DNA of 64,000 nucleotides, taken from positions 1-64,000 of the forward strand of contig RQYD01000002.1 in NCBI GenBank assembly GCA_003858485.1, written 5' to 3'. The notes below the pieces were generated by a model that was given only the letters and a program-made list of their open reading frames with translations, had not been told where the DNA came from and searched no databases. Origin of the DNA: Clostridiales bacterium COT073_COT-073 (GTDB lineage: Bacteria > Bacillota > Clostridia > Lachnospirales > Vallitaleaceae). Positions 52,361-59,371 of this stretch are shown piece after piece; within the stretch, counting starts at the first letter, position 1, and each line of letters starts with the position of its first letter. A program made the translations under genes and the position numbers.

Positions 52361-55300
52361 TTATTTCTCATCGGCACTTAAACCCGAGCAATATTCAGTG
52401 TAGCTGCCCTTTGGGGTCTGCCGAACTTCAAGCTTGGCCGATATTCGTTCTTTTAATTCAGAGACATGAGAAATAATACCAATAATCTTTCCCCTGGTTT
52501 GCAAATCCAAAATACAGTCTATAGCCGTATCCAGTGACTCCGGATCCAGGGTTCCAAATCCTTCATCAATAAACAGCATATCCAGCTCAATGCCACCGGC
52601 ATAGGCAGAAACCACCTCTGATAAACCTAGCGCCATAGCCAGTGCAGCTTTAAAACTTTCCCCACCGGACAGAGTCTGAATGCTTCTGGTTTTACCGGTA
52701 AACGCATCAAACACCTCAATTTCCAAACCGCTTTGCCGGCCACGATGTGTTACTTCTTCCTTGCGTTTAAGACTGTATCGTCCGGTCATCTTCTGCAAAC
52801 GCTGATTTGCCATTTGCAGAACATCCTCCAAAAATGCTGCTAATACATAGCGCTCAAAGGTTAAACGCTTTGCATTTTCTCCATTAGCAACCTTGGCAAA
52901 AATCGAAATTTCAGAAAATTGAGTGCTTTGATGTTGGCGTTTATCCTCCATTTGCCTTAGTTCCTGTAAAATTCGAATATTTTCTTTGACTCTGGCTAAT
53001 AATTCTACTACTGCCGTACTATTTTGTTGTCTTTGTTCTTCCAGTTCTTCAATTTGCTCAGCCTGACCGACTAAATCATGGGGCTGGCAAATGGTGACCT
53101 CAGCCAACAGCCTTTTTTCCAAATCAGTTGTCTTTACACACTCCTCGTGATAAATCTTGATCTCATCTATCAAGGCTGATAATTGGCCTTCACTCTCTAT
53201 TGCTTTCTGCCAAAATCTGGTTTCAGGAAAGCCTGCCTGCTTTTGTTTTTCGTCAAAGGCTGTTTTTTCCTCTTGCAATTGCTTGTCTAACTCAGCACTT
53301 TGACTGATATAAGTTTCGTATTTAGCCTTGCTTTCTGCCAGCAAGGCTAAAATCCGGCGATAATCTTCTTCCAGCGCTTCCGCTCTTTTTCGCCTTTCTG
53401 CCTTTTCCTGCTCCAGCTGGCTTAGTTGCTCCTCTAAACCCTCAATTCCTTTGCTTTCCAATGCATTTTGATATTCGGCCAGAATTGTTTGTTTTAAAGT
53501 TTTGCCTTCACCAATAACCTGATCCAGCAAGGAACGTTTATCATCATATTGAGTTTTGGCGGCTTCCTCACCGGCAGCCACTGACTCCGCCTCTGTTTCA
53601 TATTGCTTTAGCTTATCAGCCGCCTGTTTGCGCTGCTCAGACAGTTCCCGGTATTCCACCAGTTTACTTTCATCTTCGGCATATTCCTGTTCTTCTTTGA
53701 TCAGGTAAGCCAGCATCTCTTTATAACCGGTAACTTCGGTTTCCTGTAAAAGCTGTTCCAGCAGTGCCTGGCGCTTGGTTTCTATTTCTGTTTTCTTTTG
53801 ATTAAAGCTTTCCCTGGCTTGGCGGCATTTCTCCCGCTGTTCCTCTGCCACCTGTAAATTAGCCTGACCACCATCCTGCTCCGACTGATCCGCCGGCAGG
53901 CAAAAAGTTCCGCCACAAACCGGACAGGTATCACCTGCCCGCAGTTCACTGCGCAGTGCCATCACATGATTGTGTCTGACCCTTTCTACTGCTTTTTGAT
54001 AATTGGCTTCAGCCACCGATAAATTAGTCAATATTTCCTGTCCGGTCAGCCTTAATTGCTCGACCGCCTTATTTTGCAGCTGATATTTTTCAAAAATATC
54101 TTTGACCTTGTGATAATGTGCTTGTTTTTTCTCTAGCAAAACTTTTTTTTCTTCTAAATTTTCAGTTTCTGCCAAAATTTGCTTTTCATTTTTAATCTGT
54201 TCCTGTAGTTTCTTCTTTCTTTCAATCAAGCGGCTCCAATTTTGCTCCTCAAGCTTAACGGTTTTAGCCAGACGGCTGTATTCATTTTTTAATTGGAGAA
54301 ATCTCTCCAACAACGGAATTTGCTGTTGAAGTGTCTGAATTTGTCTGTCTGCCAGTTCTTCTTTTTGCCGAAATTCCAAGGATTTGCTCCGTTGATATTC
54401 CTGCTCAATTCTATTTTTTTCCAGAGTGATCTGCTCTGACTTTTGGCCAATTTCTAATTTTGCCCTTTCCATTTCCCGAAAACGGCTTTCTATTTTCTGA
54501 CAGTTCTCAGCATATGGTTTAAGCTGAATTGCTTTTTGAATTTGCTCTGCTTGTTCCTCTTTATTTTTTATGACTTCTGCTTGTGCTGACAATTCGGTCA
54601 TTTTCAGCTGAATCATCTTAAGTTCCTGTAGCCGTTCATTTTCCTGCTGCCGGTGAAATAAAATTTCCTTTTGCTGATTGATTTGCTTTCCAATTTGTTC
54701 AGCTCTTTGTTTTTTGGCATCAGCACCAGAGAGATCTTGCTTATTTTGCTGTTTTACCGCCGCAAACAGCTCCTGCCTGTCAATTTCTTCTCTTTGTAAA
54801 AGCTCAGCCAAGCTCCCCTTTTCCTGACTGTCTTCTGCCTGTAGCTGCAATATCCATTGGTTTTGGATATTTCTAATCGCTTTGATCTCTTTTTCTAATT
54901 GATCACTTTTTTCCTTTAGCTGAAGCTGAAAACGCAAATAACGCTGAGCATCAAAAATTTCCCGTAAAATCGCTTCCCGCTCTTTGCTGTCAGCTGTCAG
55001 CAATTTGCGAAATTCCCCCTGCGGCAGCATCATAATCTGTTTGAACTGCTCAGAGCCAAGACCAATAATCTCTTTCATTTTTTCGGCAATCTCAGCAGCT
55101 TTGGTAAAGGTAAATATCTCCCCCCGCTCATCAGTATAAATCAACTCTGCTTTAGCTGCCACTTCCGTCAAACCATCTCCTGATTTCTTGAGTCGATATT
55201 GTCTTGGCTGACGCATAATCCGATAGCGACGATTTTTAACTTCAAAAATCAGCTCTACTTCCGTTAAAATATCTCCGGTCGCAAAATCGCTTCGCATTCC

Positions 55301-55492
55301 GTCCGGCTTCCTTTCAGCTCCACTGGCATCCCCAAACAAGGCATAAGAAATGGCATCGAAAATCGTGGTTTTACCGGCGCCTGTCGGCCCGCAAATTAAG
55401 AATACCGGCTGCCTGGCAATTTCTTTAAAGTCAATCACTTCCTGTCCGGCAAATGGCCCAAAGGCAGTCATTGATAATTTAATCGGCTTCAT
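52361..55492 (-). CDS. sbcC: SbcC, SMC-like ATPase of the SbcCD nuclease
   Basis: A 1043-residue Rad50-type protein. Walker A is GPTGAGKTTIFDAI (residues 34-47). Two long coiled-coil arms (about 180-515 and 535-840) flank a zinc hook, CPVCGG (about residue 524). The C-terminal lobe has the signature LSGGESFKAALAMALGLS and Walker B LFIDEGFGTLD. With SbcD it cleaves DNA hairpins and protein-blocked ends. This may matter here given the many hairpin-forming repeats. Its ATG overlaps sbcD by 14 bases and has AAGGAG nine bases upstream. Confidence 0.94.
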   Translation of the reverse strand: MKPIKLSMTAFGPFAGQEVIDFKEIARQPVFLICGPTGAGKTTIFDAISYALFGDASGAERKPDGMRSDFATGDILTEVELIFEVKNRRYRIMRQPRQYRLKKSGDGLTEVAAKAELIYTDERGEIFTFTKAAEIAEKMKEIIGLGSEQFKQIMMLPQGEFRKLLTADSKEREAILREIFDAQRYLRFQLQLKEKSDQLEKEIKAIRNIQNQWILQLQAEDSQEKGSLAELLQREEIDRQELFAAVKQQNKQDLSGADAKKQRAEQIGKQINQQKEILFHRQQENERLQELKMIQLKMTELSAQAEVIKNKEEQAEQIQKAIQLKPYAENCQKIESRFREMERAKLEIGQKSEQITLEKNRIEQEYQRSKSLEFRQKEELADRQIQTLQQQIPLLERFLQLKNEYSRLAKTVKLEEQNWSRLIERKKKLQEQIKNEKQILAETENLEEKKVLLEKKQAHYHKVKDIFEKYQLQNKAVEQLRLTGQEILTNLSVAEANYQKAVERVRHNHVMALRSELRAGDTCPVCGGTFCLPADQSEQDGGQANLQVAEEQREKCRQARESFNQKKTEIETKRQALLEQLLQETEVTGYKEMLAYLIKEEQEYAEDESKLVEYRELSEQRKQAADKLKQYETEAESVAAGEEAAKTQYDDKRSLLDQVIGEGKTLKQTILAEYQNALESKGIEGLEEQLSQLEQEKAERRKRAEALEEDYRRILALLAESKAKYETYISQSAELDKQLQEEKTAFDEKQKQAGFPETRFWQKAIESEGQLSALIDEIKIYHEECVKTTDLEKRLLAEVTICQPHDLVGQAEQIEELEEQRQQNSTAVVELLARVKENIRILQELRQMEDKRQHQSTQFSEISIFAKVANGENAKRLTFERYVLAAFLEDVLQMANQRLQKMTGRYSLKRKEEVTHRGRQSGLEIEVFDAFTGKTRSIQTLSGGESFKAALAMALGLSEVVSAYAGGIELDMLFIDEGFGTLDPESLDTAIDCILDLQTRGKIIGIISHVSELKERISAKLEVRQTPKGSYTEYCSGLSADEK

Positions 55493-56723
55493 GATTTTCT
55501 GCTCCTTCGTTTAAACCACTTTGTTTTAATGTTTCCAAATCCGGCTGCTGACCAGTGGCTGTTTCATAAAATTCAGCAAATAAATCCCAAATATTTTTAC
55601 CGGTAAAATCTTTTCCGACCGGTAAGCCTTTTCCACCAAGCTGTCCTAAATCACGACCATATTCCATGGCCAGAATATTAGGATAAATTCCTTTTAAATC
55701 ACTAATCGGATCAATTAGCACTTCTTCATCGGTTAATTTAGCCATTATATAATCTTCCCGATGCTTATCCTGTCGGCCCCGCTCCATAATCTCTGCCAAT
55801 TTTCCACAGACCACCCGCAAATCTCTCTTTACCGGCAAAGACTCCAGCCGAATATTCAACTCCTCCTGCCAATCCAGAATAACCACTGATTTTTGATGAT
55901 TGGCCTCAGAAAAAGAATACTTCAGCAATGAGCCGGAATAGCGAATGTTTTCTCTTTCTACTTTTTGCGGCTTATGCAAATGCCCAAGCGCTACATAATC
56001 AAATTCGGCAAATAATTCCGTTCTGACATAGTCAACCCCGCCAATAGATAATGGTCTTTCCGAATCGCTTTCCTCCGGCAAGTCGGGATTCAAACCAGAA
56101 GTTTCCGCACTTAAACCGCTTTGCTCATTCAATGGTTTGGACTGTCTGCCAACCAAAAAAGAATGCACCACTGCCAGATAACGCTTGGGCATTTGCCCCT
56201 GGCTTTTAGCCGCCGCTTTTTGCCGGCGAATTCTTTCATTGATCGGTTCTAAAATACAGGCCATTGCGGCTTCGGCACTGCGAATTTCCGGATTTTCATA
56301 AAGACTGCGGACAACTGCCGGCTCACTATATGGAATTGGATAAATTTCCCATTCTCCAAAAGCATCTGTAAAAGAAATCGGTATTATTTCTTTTTCCAAT
56401 TTTGCCCGCAAATACAGACTGGATTTTTCCATCAATTCACTGCCAAAATCCAGTCTGTCTGAATGATCATGATTCCCGGCAATAATTATCATTGGTATAT
56501 TTAAATCCAGTAAAATTTTTTTAAAACAGTCATTTAACAAACGAACCGCTTCCACTGGCGGATAAGAGCGATCATAGATGTCACCGGCCAGCAAAATCAA
56601 ATCCGGTTTTTCCTTTTGTAATAGTTTATAAAATTCCTCCAGAACAAAGGCCTGATCTTCATGCAAATAAACTCCACATAATAGCTTGCCCAAATGCCAA
56701 TCAGCCGTATGAATTATTTTCAT
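55479..56723 (-). CDS. sbcD: SbcD, Mre11-type nuclease of SbcCD
   Basis: A 414-residue metallophosphoesterase nuclease. The motifs run IIHTADWHLGK (residues 3-13), LLAGDIYDRS, IIAGNHDHSDRL, then AVVHSFL and YVALGHLHKPQ, covering all expected metal ligands. The C-terminal domain is the usual capping and SbcC-binding part. I start at the ATG at 56723, where homology begins and GAGG lies eight bases upstream. The frame extends 20 codons further without support. It is the first gene of a two-gene operon. Confidence 0.93.
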   Translation of the reverse strand: MKIIHTADWHLGKLLCGVYLHEDQAFVLEEFYKLLQKEKPDLILLAGDIYDRSYPPVEAVRLLNDCFKKILLDLNIPMIIIAGNHDHSDRLDFGSELMEKSSLYLRAKLEKEIIPISFTDAFGEWEIYPIPYSEPAVVRSLYENPEIRSAEAAMACILEPINERIRRQKAAAKSQGQMPKRYLAVVHSFLVGRQSKPLNEQSGLSAETSGLNPDLPEESDSERPLSIGGVDYVRTELFAEFDYVALGHLHKPQKVERENIRYSGSLLKYSFSEANHQKSVVILDWQEELNIRLESLPVKRDLRVVCGKLAEIMERGRQDKHREDYIMAKLTDEEVLIDPISDLKGIYPNILAMEYGRDLGQLGGKGLPVGKDFTGKNIWDLFAEFYETATGQQPDLETLKQSGLNEGAENHEAD

Positions 56724-56807
56724 TTTTTCATCCTCATCTGTTTTCCATAACAATATCGTCCATGTTTCAACCTTTGATGACACAGTTACTGCTTATATGA
56801 TCTATTG

Positions 56808-56955
56808 CTCAACTTTCCCGCCATCTTTTTTGCTTCTGCCCCGTTCCAAAGAACAGGCATATATTACCCATTTAATGAAGCCTGTCAAAAATTTCGTTTT
56901 TACGCAGATGTCCATCCCGGCTCAAAACCATTCCGGGAAATATAGAAAAGTTCAG
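56808..56955 (-). mobile_element. Decayed copy of the modular hairpin element
   Basis: The right end (CTCAACTTTCCCGCC and CTTTTTTG) and the decayed left end (GAAAAGTTCAG) bracket 148 bp. The inside resembles the variant module seen at 57409-57476, with CCCATTTAA, GCCTGTC and TTCGTTTTT. The flanking heptamers TCTATTG and TCCATCA match at 4 of 7. Confidence 0.65.
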
Positions 56956-57023
56956 TCCATCACTAATCAAACCCGATGCAAACTCTGTCATTTTCATCAT
57001 AAGCTTTTCATTTTCTGACAAAC

Positions 57024-57110
57024 AAAAGGACTATTGCCAAACAAAGATTTTGATCAGGTTTGAAGCCAGAAATATCCCATCCTCATCAAAAAATCTATAT
57101 GCAACAGTCC
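57024..57110 (-). terminator. Two-tier hairpin after the 32-aa gene
   Basis: GGACTATTGC (57028-57037) pairs with GCAACAGTCC (57101-57110) with one mismatch. The loop has a second tier (AGATTTT with AAAATCT-like bases). On the minus strand the stem is followed by TTTTGTTT. Confidence 0.6.
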
Positions 57111-57119
57111 ATTTTCTGC

Positions 57120-57218
57120 TTAAAAGTATGGTGCAAAAATTGACAAAATTAATCCTACGACCATCACAATTGCTACACCAATGGCAATTGCCTTTTGTAC
57201 TTTACGATTATAAAACAA
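57120..57218 (-). CDS. 32-residue single-span membrane protein, TTG start
   Basis: A very short gene encoding a basic N-terminus (FYNRKVQKA) and one hydrophobic helix (IAIGVAIVMVVGLILSIF). The start is a TTG at 57218, with AGGAG six bases upstream. That ribosome site and the terminator-like hairpin after the stop argue that it is real. It resembles small DUF4044-like membrane peptides of Bacillota in size and layout, but I cannot assign it with confidence. An intact hairpin element ends 25 bases before its start, and the reading frame continues upstream into that element. Confidence 0.6.
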   Translation of the reverse strand: MFYNRKVQKAIAIGVAIVMVVGLILSIFAPYF

Positions 57219-57242
57219 GAGTATCTCCTTTCCTGTGATTAG

Positions 57243-57525
57243 CTCAACTTTCCCACGTTCCCTGAAACAATCTTTTTTATGGCATGTGCCGCGGAAGCAT
57301 CTTTTCGCAGAAAAGCGCGAAAGCGGTGTGCAACCGCAAGCCATCTTACGAAGTAAGTAGCGAAAGGTAGGTTGCCCACCCGGGCAGAAAAACGAAGTTT
57401 TTCGACAGGGTAGGTTGCCCACCCGGGCAGAAAAACGAAGTTTTTCGACAGGGCATGTTAAATGGGTGATATGTGCCCGCTCTCCAGAGCGGGATAGAGT
57501 CAAAAAAGACTGCGGGAAAATTGAG
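57243..57525 (+). mobile_element. Modular hairpin element with two standard and two variant modules
   Basis: A 283-bp copy with both terminal repeats (the last reads ATTGAG). Two ordinary module hairpins lie at 57298-57319 and 57340-57361, followed by two identical 43-bp units of a different module (57366-57451). The flanking heptamers TGATTAG and TGGTTAA match at 5 of 7. Confidence 0.88.
57366..57451 (+). repeat. Perfect tandem duplication of a 43-bp variant module
   Basis: Two identical 43-bp units, each with a GCCC/GGGC hairpin and an AAAAAC-GAA-GTTTTT hairpin. The GAA loop is the one used by the ordinary modules. Identity of the two units suggests recent duplication. Confidence 0.88.
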
Positions 57526-57720
57526 TGGTTAATATTTCTTCTCACATTACTTTAAACAGTCCTTTTCCGGTCAAAACCGCCCCCATCAAACCCACACTTT
57601 CCGCTCAATTCCCTGTCCGGCAAAATATTTTTATTTTTTTATTCCCCTATTGAAATTCAATGAAAATGCCGACATCAATCATAGATATTCCTGCCTGACC
57701 GAATAGAAAGGATTTACCTT

Positions 57721-58353
57721 ATGACAGATTTTAAAATTCCTTCTTTTTTTATACTATTTTTAACCTTTTTGTTTCTGTGGACATACAATTCACGGAAGCA
57801 GCAAAAGAAATACCAAGCTGAAAAAGATGCATTTTGGGAAAAAGAAAAGGAATCACTGGTTGTCCGAAAAAAAGAAATACCAGCCAATCTTTATTATCAA
57901 CCCAATATTCATCCTCTGCACTTCCCAAAGCTGGAACTGGACCCGGCAACAGCAGCCAAATACGAAAAGCTGACAAAACAATTGATCAACAGTGCTGATC
58001 TGCCAATGTTAAATTTAAATAATTTGAGCAACACCGAAATTCGTCTTAATTTCGGTACTGCCAATCAACCGGTGATTACCCAGGCTGAAGAAAATTATGA
58101 GGCTTTCCTTGGCTTTCTCTATGAATATGCGCTGTTAATGCAAAGCCAAGATTGTATTGAGGAAGCAATTTCGGCCATGGAAGAAGCCATTCGCCTGAAT
58201 TCCGATATCAGCAAACATTTTTTCTTATTGGGTGACTTATATCAAACAGTCAACCATTCTGTCGGCATTCAAAAATTGATTATTTTAGCAGAAGATTTGC
58301 CAATTGTTTCCAAAGAAAAGACCATCCGCTACCTGCAGCAGTTACTCACTTGA
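57721..58353 (+). CDS. Membrane-anchored TPR-like protein of unknown function
   Basis: A 210-residue protein. One transmembrane helix near the N-terminus (about residues 7-21, IPSFFILFLTFLFLW) is followed by a basic, charged stretch. The C-terminal half has helix pairs that fit tetratricopeptide repeats (YEYALLMQSQDCIEEAISAMEEAIRLN and FFLLGDLYQTV). This suggests a protein-binding role at the inner membrane; I know of no specific function. AAAGG stands nine bases before the ATG. Its end overlaps the end of the convergent gntR-family gene by 12 bases. Confidence 0.68.
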   Translation: MTDFKIPSFFILFLTFLFLWTYNSRKQQKKYQAEKDAFWEKEKESLVVRKKEIPANLYYQPNIHPLHFPKLELDPATAAKYEKLTKQLINSADLPMLNLNNLSNTEIRLNFGTANQPVITQAEENYEAFLGFLYEYALLMQSQDCIEEAISAMEEAIRLNSDISKHFFLLGDLYQTVNHSVGIQKLIILAEDLPIVSKEKTIRYLQQLLT

Positions 58354-59037
58354 TTTCTTCTTGCATCCGGTTTTTTTCTTGGTATGCTCAATCACTGACT
58401 TTTGCTGAGCCTGAACATGTGCAATTGCTAAATCGGTTGCCAGTTCGGGCTTTTTGTTTTTTAGTGCCTCAACAATCTGTAAATGCTCTTTGACCAATTG
58501 ATTATGGTCAGCAATATGATAAATATATTCTGTCCGGTAACGGTAAATTTGCTCACGTAAATTATTTAGTATCTGAATTAATTTTTCATTGCCCGAAGCC
58601 TCAAAAATGACATCATGAAAAGCAATATCCCGCTCAATCACATCATCGGCTTTTTTGGCTTTAACTGCTTTGATAAATTCATCATTTACCTGGATTAAAT
58701 GCCTGATATCATCTGTTTGCATATTCTCACAGGCCAGTTTAATTGCCAATCCTTCTAAGGTCGCCCGTACTTCCAGTACATCCCGGATGTCTTTTTCAGT
58801 AATATTGGCCACTTCTGCCCCTTTACGCGGCACCATAACTACCAGCCCTTCCAGTTCCAATTTACGAATGGCTTCCCGAATCGGGGTACGGCTTACTCCC
58901 ATTTTATCTGCCAGTTGGTTTTCCATCAGTCGTTCTCCAGGCTGAAAATCACCGCGCAATATTGCAGTTCTTAAATTCCGAAACACGATATCTCGTAACG
59001 GTAAATAATGATCTAATCCTACTTGAAAATCTTGCAC
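58342..59037 (-). CDS. GntR-family regulator, FadR/FCD subfamily
   Basis: A 231-residue regulator. Residues about 10-75 form the winged helix (LRDIVFRNLRTAILRG, then LADKMGVSRTPIREAIRKLE). The rest is an all-helical FCD domain with metal/ligand residues in FHDVIFEASGN and the HNQLVKEHLQIVEAL helix. Such regulators respond to organic or sugar acids. I start at the GTG at 59037, six bases after AAGGTGG; a TTG two codons earlier is possible. A perfect 26-bp palindrome in its leader (59089-59114) is a strong candidate for an autoregulatory operator. No target genes are obvious, since its neighbours are convergent or unrelated. Confidence 0.85.
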   Translation of the reverse strand: MQDFQVGLDHYLPLRDIVFRNLRTAILRGDFQPGERLMENQLADKMGVSRTPIREAIRKLELEGLVVMVPRKGAEVANITEKDIRDVLEVRATLEGLAIKLACENMQTDDIRHLIQVNDEFIKAVKAKKADDVIERDIAFHDVIFEASGNEKLIQILNNLREQIYRYRTEYIYHIADHNQLVKEHLQIVEALKNKKPELATDLAIAHVQAQQKSVIEHTKKKTGCKKKSSE

Positions 59038-59088
59038 TGTCAACCACCTTCCTTAACCCTCTGTCCGCTGTTCTTTTTTTTACCCATA

Positions 59089-59114
59089 TTTACATAAAAG
59101 AGCTTTTATGTAAA
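59089..59114. promoter_or_regulatory. Perfect palindrome, candidate GntR operator
   Basis: TTTACATAAAAG and CTTTTATGTAAA flank a central AG. It lies between the likely -10 (59137-59142) and the gntR start, where a bound repressor would block transcription. Confidence 0.55.
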
Positions 59115-59136
59115 CATAATTATTAACCTTTATAAT

Positions 59137-59165
59137 ATTATACCGAATTTCAATCCGCAAGTAAA
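59137..59165 (-). promoter_or_regulatory. Promoter of the gntR-family gene
   Basis: On the minus strand: TTTACT (59165-59160), a 17-bp spacer, TATAAT (59142-59137). Confidence 0.6.
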
Positions 59166-59305
59166 TAGCTTTTTGCTTTTTGTTCCCGGACCAAATTTGA
59201 AATGAATATATCTGCTGTGTATCCGCATTCATTTTTCCTTCTTTTGCCACTCGATTCTTAATATACTTTCGGTTCAGATGCATACTCTCATATTAAAAAT
59301 CAAAA

Positions 59306-59334
59306 CGGCAGGAAACCTTCTATATTTCCTGCCG
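59306..59334 (-). terminator. Terminator of the amylopullulanase gene
   Basis: CGGCAGGAAA (59306-59315) pairs perfectly with TTTCCTGCCG (59325-59334) and is followed on the minus strand by TTTTGATTTTT. Confidence 0.85.
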
Positions 59335-59371
59335 CCTGTTATTAAAATCTTACTTTAAAATTGTTAACTTC

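Larger units (their letters stand above)
56724..57119. other. Interval between the 32-aa gene and sbcD
   Basis: It holds a decayed hairpin element (56808-56955) and a two-tier hairpin (57024-57110). I see no gene. Confidence 0.65.
57219..57720. other. Interval holding the four-module element and a gene leader
   Basis: Bases 57243-57525 are a hairpin element. Bases 57526-57720 are AT-rich leader sequence of the plus-strand gene at 57721, in which I could not fix a promoter. Confidence 0.6.
59038..59371. other. Interval between amylopullulanase and gntR-family genes
   Basis: It holds the gntR leader palindrome (59089-59114), a likely promoter (59137-59165) and the amylopullulanase terminator (59306-59334). 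No gene is apparent. Confidence 0.65.

Noticed and set aside
57366-57451. Possible CRISPR array from two identical repeats
   Set aside because: The two 43-bp units are directly adjacent with no spacers and lie inside a transposable element.
59080-59283. Small minus-strand open frame between the gntR-family and amylopullulanase genes
   Set aside because: It covers the palindrome and promoter of the gntR-family gene, and its sequence shows no domain.
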